This document shows positions 24,374 to 32,339 of a stretch of 53,189 nucleotides of DNA, in pieces. The translations under genes and the position numbers were made by a program. The notes below the pieces were generated by a model. That model saw only the letters and a list, made by a program, of their open reading frames with translations. It had not been told where the DNA came from and searched no databases. Source of the DNA: Gemmatimonadaceae bacterium (lineage in GTDB: Bacteria; Gemmatimonadota; Gemmatimonadetes; Gemmatimonadales; Gemmatimonadaceae); contig JANWIF010000038.1 in NCBI GenBank assembly GCA_025450035.1, positions 1-53,189 on the forward strand, read 5' to 3'. Every line of letters begins with the position of its first letter. The stretch's first letter is position 1.

Positions 24374-24470
24374 ACGATAGACCGCTGCGTCACGCCGAGC
24401 AACGCGCGCACACGCTTTCGCGCCCCCAATTCACAGCCCTCTGGACGAACCCCGGCCCATTTCCTACGTT

Positions 24471-24561
24471 GAGTTCACCGGCGCCCGAGGCGCTGGTGAT
24501 TGCCGCTACGGGAACGGCGTGGCGGTATTGCCCCCTGGGTTCGCCCAGGGGGCTCTTCTTT
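24471..24561 (+). ncRNA. Structured leader RNA (candidate riboswitch/attenuator)
   Basis: Three stems follow one another after a possible -10 (TACGTT near 24465): a perfect 10-bp hairpin with a 3-nt loop (24476-24498), a 6-bp stem (24501-24506 with 24522-24527) enclosing a 15-nt loop with internal complementarity, and a strong terminator (24530-24553). The order, aptamer-like domain then terminator, is that of transcription attenuators. I could not match it to a known riboswitch class. It precedes an S9 peptidase gene that is now decayed, so its original target may be that gene. Confidence 0.45.
24530..24561 (+). terminator. Rho-independent terminator with TTCG tetraloop
   Basis: A perfect 10-bp stem GCCCCCTGGG/CCCAGGGGGC closed by a TTCG tetraloop is followed by TCTTCTTT, the textbook signal for intrinsic termination on the plus strand. 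No complete gene precedes it on that strand, so it ends the leader transcript itself. Confidence 0.85.
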
Positions 24562-24573
24562 GCAGCAGCAGCC

Positions 24574-24648
24574 GGTGGTTGGCACGACCACTCACCAGCT
24601 TCCCGCCGTACGCAGTCACCAACCGCCAACCACCAGCCACCAACTACC
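24574..24648. repeat. TTGGTGGTT inverted-repeat element, copy A
   Basis: A short left arm (GGTGGTTGG), a centre containing CCGTACGCAGTCACC and a long right arm of ACCAACC-type heptads (to 24648). It shares arms and the centre motif with copies B (25277) and C (36983) but is the most degenerate. It lies between the terminator and the S9 pseudogene. Confidence 0.6.
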
Positions 24649-24656
24649 GCCGACCC

Positions 24657-25281
24657 ATGCGGATTCCCCCCTTCGCCCTCGCCCTTCGCCCTCGCCCTCG
24701 CCCCCACTCTCGCGCTCGCTCTCGCCCTCCCCGCGCCCCTCGCGAGCCAGGCCCCTACCCGACGAAGCGTGCAGCCCACCGACGTCTATCGCATTCGCGA
24801 CGTCGCCGATCCGCAACGCTCGCCCGACGGGCGCTGGGTGGCCTACTCCGTCTCCAGGCTCGACTCCGCCACCGATCGCCACACACGGGACCTGTGGATG
24901 AGCACATGGGCCGGCGATACGACCATCCGCCTAACGGACACGCCGCAAAGCGAAGGCACGCCGCGATGGAGCCCCGACGGACGCTACCTGGCGTTTCTCG
25001 CCTCACGCGACGGCCAACAACACACGCAACTCTGGTTGCTCGACCGCTTGGGCGGCGAAGCGCAGCCGCTCACCACGGTCAGCGGCGCCATCGAGGAGTA
25101 CGCGTGGTCGCCCGACGGATCGCGCATTGCCCTCATCGTCGACGACGCGCTTCGCAGCATCGGCATCCCGACGGAACTCATCGTATACCCCGACCAGCAC
25201 CACGGTCTCGCTCGACCGCGTTTTCAGGTGGATCGATTGGAGCGGTACGTGGCCTGGTACGGGAAGTGGCTGGGACGGTAG
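24657..25281 (+). pseudogene. S9-family peptidase with large internal deletion
   Basis: The 5' half encodes a signal peptide and the first beta-propeller blades of a prolyl-oligopeptidase-like S9 protein (S-P-D-G-R-W-V-A-Y; W-S-P-D-G-R-Y-L-A-F; W-S-P-D-G-S-R-I-A-L). It then jumps in frame to the extreme C-terminus (G-I-P-T-E-L-I-V-Y-P-D-Q-H-H-G). Roughly 400 residues, including the serine nucleophile and aspartate, are missing; only the histidine region is left. The ATG at 24657 and the body are also in different frames: a CCCTCG-type repeat inside the signal peptide hides a frameshift. The stop TAG is provided by the repeat element that follows. Remnant, not a working enzyme. Confidence 0.72.
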
Positions 25282-25354
25282 GTGGTGGTTGGTGGTTGGT
25301 CACGGCGATCTACGACCGTAGTTAGTAGTCACCAACCACCAACCACCACCTACC
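25277..25354. repeat. TTGGTGGTT inverted-repeat element, copy B (perfect 24-bp arms)
   Basis: The left arm 25277-25300 and right arm 25331-25354 are perfect 24-bp reverse complements, separated by a 30-nt centre containing TACGACCGTAGTTAGTAGTC. It lies between convergent genes: its left arm supplies the TAG stop of the S9 remnant, and the rhomboid stop is five bases beyond its right arm. As RNA either strand would form a long hairpin, so it may act as a two-way terminator. Confidence 0.8.
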
Positions 25355-25358
25355 ACAT

Positions 25359-26282
25359 TCACTCCGTTCTGAGCTTCCGCGACAGCTCCTCCAGGAGCCG
25401 TCGCTCGTCGTGCGTTAGGCTGCTGATCCCACGCTCGGAAATCTTGTCGAGTACCAGATCGAGCTCGTCCGTCTTTTTCTTCCCGACCTTGCTCGCGAGC
25501 GAGGGGCCAAGGCTTTCGCGCTTGGCCATCAGTGCGTTGCTTCGCGCCACGATCTCGTCCACTTCGTTCGTGCGTTCACGCGAGCGGGGTTGGACACGGG
25601 GGATCGCGCGCGGCGGTTCATCCACGATGTCGGGAACCTGCGACATCCGTTGGCGCAGCTTGTCGATGCCGTGCATGGCCGAGAAGCGCAGGTAGAGATA
25701 CCCCACGAATAAACCGCCCAGATGCGCCATGTATGCCACGCCGGTGTCGCCGCCGTTGAACGACATCATGCCTTGCACAACCGTGATGCCCACCAGGAGT
25801 GCTACGTACCAGCGTACCTTCATCACGATGAACACGAGAGGGAAAAATGTCACCTCCTCGTCCGGCCAGCGCATCGCGTAGGCGAGCATCACGCCGAAGA
25901 TCGCCGCCGAGGCCCCCTCGAGATATTGCCCGTTGCGCGCGATCATGAGGTGGAACAACCACCCGCCTAACCCGCACAGCACGTAGTAAAACGTGAAGCT
26001 CCGCGCGTTCCAAGCGCGCTCCACCCGCGGCCCGAACATCCACAGCATCCACATGTTCAGCGCCAGGTGCCAGAACCCGGCATGCACGAACATGTAGGTC
26101 ACGATCGTCCACGGTCGCGTGGTGAGGTCGCGCACCTCGAACGCCAGCGCCTGCTGCACCCCCAAAAGCCCCGCCGGCGACAGCTGAACGAAGTAGACCG
26201 CGACGTTGAGCGCGATCAGCCACTGAACAGCCGGCGTGAGATGAAGTGGGGATTCCTGTTCGTCGACGCTAGTGAAGGACAT
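25359..26282 (-). CDS. Rhomboid-family intramembrane serine protease
   Basis: A 307-residue protein with six predicted membrane helices in the first 200 residues. The catalytic serine is Ser125 in E-G-A-S-A-A-I-F-G and the histidine His187 in Y-M-A-H-L-G-G; His72 and Asn76 (H-L-A-L-N-M-W) form the usual oxyanion helper. Rhomboids cleave membrane-spanning substrates within the bilayer. The last 100 residues are a charged, Lys/Glu-rich cytoplasmic tail likely to be coiled, longer than in minimal bacterial rhomboids. It stands alone, converging on the S9 remnant. Confidence 0.92.
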   Translation of the reverse strand: MSFTSVDEQESPLHLTPAVQWLIALNVAVYFVQLSPAGLLGVQQALAFEVRDLTTRPWTIVTYMFVHAGFWHLALNMWMLWMFGPRVERAWNARSFTFYYVLCGLGGWLFHLMIARNGQYLEGASAAIFGVMLAYAMRWPDEEVTFFPLVFIVMKVRWYVALLVGITVVQGMMSFNGGDTGVAYMAHLGGLFVGYLYLRFSAMHGIDKLRQRMSQVPDIVDEPPRAIPRVQPRSRERTNEVDEIVARSNALMAKRESLGPSLASKVGKKKTDELDLVLDKISERGISSLTHDERRLLEELSRKLRTE

Positions 26283-26381
26283 ACGGACCTGCGTGCGGGT
26301 GCGGCCTGACGTTATAACACGACCAGAAAAGGGCGGTTCCCCACCCTCGACCCTGCTCCACTCGACCCCCTAACGACGAAC

Positions 26382-27062
26382 TTACCGCCCTCCAACGGGG
26401 CTCGGCACGCGCAGCCAGAGGACAACATCATGGTGAATCGCCATGGCGCGTTCCATGAGCGACGCATACCGCCGATCCACCGTCCCTCCTCCTCCCCCGG
26501 CCGTGCGATCGCCCCCCAATGCGGGATGGACAACAATCTTCGTGCCGGGAGCTGTGCCGTGAGCCTGCTCAATGAACCAGAGCATCTGTCCATCTGTGGT
26601 CCCTTCATGAGGCGCTAGCACCGCAGCGTGTTCGCGTCCTGCAGCGGCTGCTGCGGCGAGCGATGCGAGTGCTCGATCCAGGCTCGAAGGCGCGTTCGTG
26701 AATTCCACGGTCACTTGGATCATCGACACGTGCGGCGCCAGCAGCGTCACAGCATCGGGGCGCTCACCGTCGCAGTCGACCATCACCGGCACAGGCGGCT
26801 TCCACTGACTGAGCGCCTCGCGGATCAACTCTTCACTGGCCAACGGATCGCGCCCACTCAGGGAGATGGAATGCAACGGCGATTGTTCCACGACCCGCGA
26901 CACGTGCCGAGCGAGCATCTCCGGCGTGTACAGCACCGCAGTCTCCGCCTCGGCGGCGAATCGCACAAAAAGCTGACGCCGTCCCATCCAGACACCCTGA
27001 CCTTGAATCCCCGGAGCAATCCCTGCGATCGCGGCCGCCGGACCGGTGGTACGCACCATCAC
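26382..27062 (-). CDS. QueE-like protein lacking the radical-SAM cysteine motif
   Basis: A 226-residue protein whose start, I-Q-G-Q-G-V-W-M-G-R-R-Q-L-F-V-R-F-A, aligns with the opening of 7-carboxy-7-deazaguanine synthase (E-x-x-Q-G-E-G ... G-x-x-x-x-F-V-R-x). The cysteines that should follow (C-x3-C-x2-C) are absent and the only Cys in the protein is Cys97. Later segments S-I-S-L-S-G-R-D-P-L and V-M-V-D-C-D-G-E match the radical-SAM barrel strands T-G-G-E-P and V-E-T-N-G. Without an iron-sulfur cluster it cannot be a normal radical-SAM enzyme, so it may be a repurposed relative. Its ATG overlaps the stop of ddl by 4 nt, so the two are co-translated. Confidence 0.6.
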   Translation of the reverse strand: MMVRTTGPAAAIAGIAPGIQGQGVWMGRRQLFVRFAAEAETAVLYTPEMLARHVSRVVEQSPLHSISLSGRDPLASEELIREALSQWKPPVPVMVDCDGERPDAVTLLAPHVSMIQVTVEFTNAPSSLDRALASLAAAAAAGREHAAVLAPHEGTTDGQMLWFIEQAHGTAPGTKIVVHPALGGDRTAGGGGGTVDRRYASLMERAMAIHHDVVLWLRVPSPVGGR

Positions 27063-28114
27063 GAGCCCCCTCTCATTCCCGCCGCTGGCTTGGCCAACGC
27101 GAGTTGCACGATGCGCTCACAGAGCGCGCCGAAGTTCATGCCGGCGGCCGCGGCGGCCTGCGGCAGCAGGCTGAGCGGTGTCATGCCCGGCAATGTGTTC
27201 GCTTCCAAACAGAAAAACTCCCCGTCCTCGTTCATACGGAAGTCGATGCGCGCATACCCGTCAAGCTTGAGCGAGCGGAATGATAGCAATGCGAGCCGCT
27301 GCAACTCTGCCACCTCCGCGGCCGCAAGGCGGGCCGGAAACTCCTCCCGTGCCATTCCCGCCGTGTACTTGCACTCGTAATCATAAATCTCGTGCGTCGG
27401 AAATATCTCTCCCACCGGAAGCGCCTCGTCGCCGAGTACGCTGACCGTGAGCTCGCGGCCCGACACGAAGCGCTCGATCATCACTTCGTCGTCGTAGCGC
27501 AACGCCTCGTCGACCGCGGGAGCGAGCCCATCGCGGCTGCGCACCAGAGAGAGACCAACCGTCGACCCCTGCTTGGATGGCTTCACCACGACTGGCCACC
27601 CTAATGTCCGTTCCACCTCGGCGACACCCACCGTTCCACCTGGAGCAGCCGCGCTACGCGCCAAGAGCCAGTCCGCAGTTGGCACGCCAGCGGCGCGGAA
27701 CAGCACCTTCGACAGATCCTTGTCCATCGCCAGCGCGCTGGCCAGGTGGCCGCTCCCGGTGTAGCGCACCCCCACCATGTCCAGGAGCGCCTGTACCGTC
27801 CCGTCCTCGCCGGATCCCCCGTGCAGTGCAAGAAACACCACGTCCGCCTCGCGCACCGCGGTAAGGCTGCCCAAGGATGGCGAGAGCGACGTGAGCGACA
27901 TGTGCTGCAACGCCTCCACTGTTGGCGGCGTCGGTTTCATCACGCCCGAGCGCGACATCGCGGCTTCTTCGGCCTCGTTGATCACCCCGCACGCGGGGTC
28001 CAACGACGTCACCTGGTGCCCCAACCCTCGAAAGGTCTGTGCGATTCGCAGTCCGGACGCCAACGACACATCCCGCTCCGCCGACGTTCCCCCTAGGAGA
28101 ACCGTGATCTTCAT
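27059..28114 (-). CDS. ddl: D-alanine--D-alanine ligase
   Basis: A 351-residue ATP-grasp ligase making the D-Ala-D-Ala dipeptide for peptidoglycan. Family marks include K-I-T-V-L-L-G-G-T-S-A-E-R-D at the start, A-L-H-G-G-S-G-E-D-G-T, V-V-K-P-S-K-Q-G-S-T-V-G-L and the metal-binding C-L-E-A-N-T-L-P-G-M-T. The Y-D-Y-E-C-K-Y segment is the omega-loop with the Y-K pair typical of D-Ala rather than D-Lac ligases. The ATG at 28114 directly precedes the first strand; the frame opens at 28135. A QueE-like gene follows with a 4-nt overlap. Confidence 0.93.
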   Translation of the reverse strand: MKITVLLGGTSAERDVSLASGLRIAQTFRGLGHQVTSLDPACGVINEAEEAAMSRSGVMKPTPPTVEALQHMSLTSLSPSLGSLTAVREADVVFLALHGGSGEDGTVQALLDMVGVRYTGSGHLASALAMDKDLSKVLFRAAGVPTADWLLARSAAAPGGTVGVAEVERTLGWPVVVKPSKQGSTVGLSLVRSRDGLAPAVDEALRYDDEVMIERFVSGRELTVSVLGDEALPVGEIFPTHEIYDYECKYTAGMAREEFPARLAAAEVAELQRLALLSFRSLKLDGYARIDFRMNEDGEFFCLEANTLPGMTPLSLLPQAAAAAGMNFGALCERIVQLALAKPAAGMRGGS

Positions 28115-28209
28115 GTCGGAAGAATGGCCCCCCACGGATGGTGCGGCAAGGTAGATCGCGCCGCTACATTGTTGCCATGCACTACCGCTCGCCCGATCGG
28201 CGCGTTTGC

Positions 28210-28689
28210 ATGAGCCGGCTTGGCGTACCGCGCCGCGTATTCGCCTGCGCCCTTGTTACCGCGTTGGCTATCGGGTGCATCGACCGCGAGACGGCGCAGA
28301 AAGCCATCGAGAGCGTGCAGGAGTCGGCGGGGGTGCGTCCCGACACCATGCCCGCCATGCTCAATTCGTCGCCCCCGTTCCGTTATCCGCCGTCGCTCTA
28401 CGCGGAGCAGGTTCAGGGGAACGTCACCCTTCGGATCCGCATCGACACTACGGGCAAGATCACACCGGAGTCGACGATGGTTGTCGAGTCATCCGGCTAT
28501 CCGGCGCTCGATTCCGCGGCGCTCATTGGATCGCACCAACTCCGTTTCAGTCCTGCCAAGCTCCACGGCCAGCCGATGAGCATTTCGATTCTGCTTCCCG
28601 TGTTCTTTCGCCACCCGGGTTCTCCTCCACTCCCCGGGGACTCCATACTCCACGACTCCTCCTCCGCCCACGCACACCGGACACCATGA
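28210..28689 (+). CDS. TonB C-terminal-domain lipoprotein
   Basis: About 159 residues with a lipoprotein signal (V-T-A-L-A-I-G-C) and a short C-terminal TonB-like domain: P-P-S-L-Y-A-E-Q-V-Q-G-N-V-T-L-R-I-R-I-D, then the S-S-G-Y-P-A-L-D-S-A-A motif. Unlike true TonB there is no N-terminal membrane helix or proline-rich spacer, so it sits as a lipoprotein and probably does not transmit energy. The ATG at 28210 precedes the signal directly; two upstream in-frame starts would spoil it. Its stop overlaps the next start by 4 nt. Confidence 0.75.
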   Translation: MSRLGVPRRVFACALVTALAIGCIDRETAQKAIESVQESAGVRPDTMPAMLNSSPPFRYPPSLYAEQVQGNVTLRIRIDTTGKITPESTMVVESSGYPALDSAALIGSHQLRFSPAKLHGQPMSISILLPVFFRHPGSPPLPGDSILHDSSSAHAHRTP

Positions 28690-30083
28690 GGCCCGACCAG
28701 CGCAACCGCTTGCCGTACGACGACGTCCTGCAGACCATCGGCTGGACGCCCCTCATTCGGCTCAACCGCGTGACGCGTGGCCTCGTCACTCCGGTGTACG
28801 GCAAGGCCGAATTTTTCAATCCCGGCGGCAGCGTGAAGGACCGTATCGGCCTCCCAATCATTGAACGTGCCGAACGTGAGGGAAAGCTCAAACCGGGCGG
28901 CACCATCGTCGAAGGAACCAGCGGCAACACCGGCATCGGGCTCGCCATCGCCGCTGCGCTCAGAGGGTACCGGTGCATTTTCACGATGCCCGACAAGATG
29001 TCGCAGGAGAAGGTGCGGCTCCTCAAGGCGTTCGGCGCGGAGGTGATCATCACACCCACCGCGGTGCCTCCCGACCATCCGGACAACTACGTCATGATGG
29101 CCAGGCGCATCGCGGCGGAGATGCCTAACGCAATCCTCGCCAATCAATTCTACAACGACGCCAACCCACAGGCGCATTATGAGACCACGGGCCCCGAGCT
29201 GTGGGAGCAGACGGCGGGACGCATCACCCATTTCGTGGCGTCGGCGGGTACAGGGGGCACGATCACCGGCGTGGGCCGATATCTGAAGGAGAAGAACCCC
29301 GCGATCAGGATCATCGCCGGCGACCCGGCCGGCTCGATTCTGGGCGAGTACTGGCGCAGCGACGGCTCGATCAAGATCGATGGAGCGCCGTACAAGGTCG
29401 AAGGTATCGGCCAGGACAAGGTCCCGGGCACGCTCGACATGCACGTGATCGATGACTACCGTACGGTGAGCGATCGCGACGCGTTCGTCATGGCTCGCCG
29501 CCTAACGCGCGAGGAAGGACTGTTCGTGGGCGGGTCGTCGGGACTCATCGCCCACGTCGCGCTGCAAGTGGCGCGCGAGGTCAACGACCCGCACGCCCTC
29601 GTTGTCACCTTTCTCTGCGACACCGGCGAGCGCTACCTCTCGAAACTGTACAGCGATGAGTGGATGCGCGAAAATCAATTGCTCGAGCCGGACCACGTGC
29701 GCATCGCAGACCTCCTGGGCGCCAAGGCCGACGACGCCCCCGCGGTCGTGTCCGTGGCCCCGACGACCACGGTACGCCAGGCGCTGCGGCTCATGAACCT
29801 CCACGACGTGTCACAGCTCCCGGTCCTCGATGCCGACAACTGCATTGGCTCGGTGAGCGAGAGCGCCGTATCCGCGAGAGCGCTCGAAAATACCAAGCTG
29901 CTCGATGCGGCTGTCAGCGACGTGATGGATGCCCCGTTCCCGGTCGTCGAATCGTCGCAGTCGCTCGACGGCGTGGTCAAACTTCTCACCAAGACCAACC
30001 CGGCCGTACTCGTGCGCACACGCGACCGCATCGCCGGCATCGTGACACGCTCCGATGTCCTGCACTTCCTGATGATGCGATGA
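28686..30083 (+). CDS. Cystathionine beta-synthase (PLP domain plus CBS pair)
   Basis: A 465-residue protein. The PLP lysine is Lys51 in N-P-G-G-S-V-K-D-R, the phosphate loop G-T-S-G-N-T-G lies at about 77-83, and the catalytic core ends near residue 320. Two CBS motifs follow (residues about 335-460), as in eukaryotic-type cystathionine beta-synthases that sense an adenosyl ligand. It condenses serine and homocysteine to cystathionine, or may make cysteine from O-acetylserine. It sits between a TonB-like lipoprotein gene and a debranching enzyme gene with 4-nt overlaps on both sides; no metabolic link is obvious. Confidence 0.88.
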   Translation: MRPDQRNRLPYDDVLQTIGWTPLIRLNRVTRGLVTPVYGKAEFFNPGGSVKDRIGLPIIERAEREGKLKPGGTIVEGTSGNTGIGLAIAAALRGYRCIFTMPDKMSQEKVRLLKAFGAEVIITPTAVPPDHPDNYVMMARRIAAEMPNAILANQFYNDANPQAHYETTGPELWEQTAGRITHFVASAGTGGTITGVGRYLKEKNPAIRIIAGDPAGSILGEYWRSDGSIKIDGAPYKVEGIGQDKVPGTLDMHVIDDYRTVSDRDAFVMARRLTREEGLFVGGSSGLIAHVALQVAREVNDPHALVVTFLCDTGERYLSKLYSDEWMRENQLLEPDHVRIADLLGAKADDAPAVVSVAPTTTVRQALRLMNLHDVSQLPVLDADNCIGSVSESAVSARALENTKLLDAAVSDVMDAPFPVVESSQSLDGVVKLLTKTNPAVLVRTRDRIAGIVTRSDVLHFLMMR

Positions 30084-32332
30084 GCGCGCGAACGCGCGGC
30101 GAAACCCCCCATCCCCCCATCGCGCCCGCGGACCGCGGGCTTACCGCCGAGAAGCAACGCATCCTGACGCACGGCACCCCGTCGGTCACGAAAGGCATCT
30201 CCGACGCCATCGTGATCAAAGCGGAGAACGTGTTCTTTCTGTCCAACGACGAGGGCAGCGTCCCCCTCGCCCCGGGTCACGGCTTGGGATTGTTCTACCA
30301 CGACTGCCGATTTCTCCGCGGGTACGAGCTGCGCTTGGCGGGACAGGAGCCCACCGTACTCGCCCAGTCGGCCGATGGCGGCACGTCGGTGTTCCAACTC
30401 GCCAACCCCGACCTGCGACTGGGCCGCGATCGCCTGATCCCGCGCGAGACCGTCGACATCCGGTGGACACGCGTGCTCCATGCCGGCACGCCGGCGCTGC
30501 ACGATACGCTCGCGTTCCGCAACCTCGGACTCGAGCGCATCACGCTGCCCATCTCGTTCGCCTTCGACGCACAGTTCGAGGATCTGTTCGCCGTGCGCGG
30601 ACTCTTTCGCGAACGATTGGGACACGTGCGCCGTCCGACCTGGCACGGGCGCACGCTCCGGCTGTCGTACGATGGAAAGGATCGCTGCCGCCGCTCCGTA
30701 CGCATCGTGTTCTCGCGGATGCCGACCCGCGCGCGGCAGTCCGCGAGCTCCGCGTCGTTCGCCATCGCCCTACCGCCGCGACGCGACGTCACCCTGTGCA
30801 TCGTCCTCACCCTCGGCGAACATTTCACTCAGCCTAACGGAAAGAGTCGGAGGGCGAACGGTCGACATCTGCGAGCCACCGCGCCGGCGCGCGACTTGGC
30901 GCGGGAGCCGCGCACGTCGGTCACCACCGACAGCATGCGGCTCAACGCGGTGCTCGCGCGCTCGTGCGCTGACCTCAGAATGCTGCGCAGCAGCATCGAC
31001 GGTAAGGAATACTTTGCCGCCGGAGTGCCGTGGTTCGCCACGCTGTTTGGCCGAGACGCCGCGATTACCGCCATCGAGATGCTCGCGTACGAGCCGCGAA
31101 TCGCCGAACAGACGGCGCGCCTCCTCGCGTTCTATCAAGCACACCAGATGAGTGAATGGCGCGACGAGCAGCCGGGCAAGATTCTGCACTCGATCCGTGT
31201 CGGCGAGATGGCGCGGCTGCATCTCATTCCCCACACGCCGTACTACGGATCCGTGGATGCCACACCGCTCTTTCTCATCCTCGTCGGCCGCCACGCGGCG
31301 TGGACCGGCGACCTGACGCTCTTTCACGAGTTGTTGCCCAACATCGAGCTCGCACTCGGGTGGATGGCCGATGGCGCCGACTCCGACGATGACGGCTACA
31401 TCGACTACGCGAGCACCTCGGCCCACGGACTCATCAACCAGGGCTGGAAGGATTCCGGCGACGCCATCGTCACCGCGCGCGGCCGCCTCGCGACGCCCCC
31501 GATCGCGCTCGTCGAAGTGCAGGGATACACGTACCTCGCGCGCGCGCTCATGGCCGACCTGTACGAGCGGGCGGGCGACGCCACGCGGGCCGCGTTGCTC
31601 CGCGCCCAGGCCCGCGACCTTCGCGCCCGCTTCGAGCGGGATTTCTGGATCGCGTCGTTAGGCTGTTACGCGCTCGCGCTGGAGGCCGGCCAGCGGCCCC
31701 TGTCCGTGATCACGTCCAACGCCGGTCAGGCCCTGTGGACCGGGATCGTGACATCACCGCGCGCCCGCCGAGTGGCCAGCCGACTCATGGCGCCCGACAT
31801 GTTCTCGGGCTGGGGCATCCGCACGCTTTCCACCAAAGCGCGGCGATATAATCCCGTGGCCTACCACCTCGGCACCGTGTGGCCGCACGACAACGCGCTC
31901 ATCGCCACCGGCTTTCGACGCTATGGTCTGGACCGCGAGGCGCGGCGCGTGTTCGCCGGACTCGTGCGCGCGGCGGCACACTTCCCGTCGTTCCGATTGC
32001 CCGAAGTGTTCGCCGGCTTCTCCACCGACGAGTTCACGACGCCGGTGCGCTATCCGGTCGCCTGCCATCCGCAGGCCTGGGCATCGGGAAGCGTCCCCTA
32101 TCTCTTGATCGGGCTCCTCGGTTTGGAGCCCGATGCGTTTGCGGGCCACCTGCGCGTCGTTCGGCCCGTGCTTCCGGATGGCGTGTCCCGCCTCGAGCTG
32201 CACGATCTTCCCGTTGGGCGAGCGCGCATCTCGCTTGGCTTTCGACGTACGACAAACGGTCGCGTTGAGGTGGAGCCGCTGTCCACGCACGGTCGTATCG
32301 AGCTCATCATCGAGGCATCGCGAGGCGCCTGA
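30080..32332 (+). CDS. Glycogen debranching enzyme-like (GDE_N_bis plus amylo-alpha-1,6-glucosidase fold)
   Basis: A 750-residue protein. The first 300 residues form the GDE N-terminal beta-sandwich (V-F-F-L-S-N-D-E-G-S; L-G-L-F-Y-H-D-C-R-F-L). The rest is an (alpha/alpha)6 toroid of GH133 type with G-W-K-D-S-G-D-A as the likely catalytic acid region and G-T-V-W-P-H-D-N-A as the second conserved barrel segment. Such two-domain proteins remove alpha-1,6 branches or act on trehalose or glucosyl compounds. The start ATG overlaps the CBS gene stop by 4 nt. Confidence 0.85.
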   Translation: MSARTRGETPHPPIAPADRGLTAEKQRILTHGTPSVTKGISDAIVIKAENVFFLSNDEGSVPLAPGHGLGLFYHDCRFLRGYELRLAGQEPTVLAQSADGGTSVFQLANPDLRLGRDRLIPRETVDIRWTRVLHAGTPALHDTLAFRNLGLERITLPISFAFDAQFEDLFAVRGLFRERLGHVRRPTWHGRTLRLSYDGKDRCRRSVRIVFSRMPTRARQSASSASFAIALPPRRDVTLCIVLTLGEHFTQPNGKSRRANGRHLRATAPARDLAREPRTSVTTDSMRLNAVLARSCADLRMLRSSIDGKEYFAAGVPWFATLFGRDAAITAIEMLAYEPRIAEQTARLLAFYQAHQMSEWRDEQPGKILHSIRVGEMARLHLIPHTPYYGSVDATPLFLILVGRHAAWTGDLTLFHELLPNIELALGWMADGADSDDDGYIDYASTSAHGLINQGWKDSGDAIVTARGRLATPPIALVEVQGYTYLARALMADLYERAGDATRAALLRAQARDLRARFERDFWIASLGCYALALEAGQRPLSVITSNAGQALWTGIVTSPRARRVASRLMAPDMFSGWGIRTLSTKARRYNPVAYHLGTVWPHDNALIATGFRRYGLDREARRVFAGLVRAAAHFPSFRLPEVFAGFSTDEFTTPVRYPVACHPQAWASGSVPYLLIGLLGLEPDAFAGHLRVVRPVLPDGVSRLELHDLPVGRARISLGFRRTTNGRVEVEPLSTHGRIELIIEASRGA

Positions 32333-32339
32333 GCCGCCG

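Noticed and set aside
24476-24553. SAH or guanidine riboswitch
   Set aside because: GAGGCGCTG and ACGGCG resemble fragments of those consensus sequences, but the order and pairing do not fit either class.
26312-26608. Separate small reverse-strand gene after the QueE-like gene
   Set aside because: It overlaps the QueE-like frame for most of its length and shows no recognisable features.
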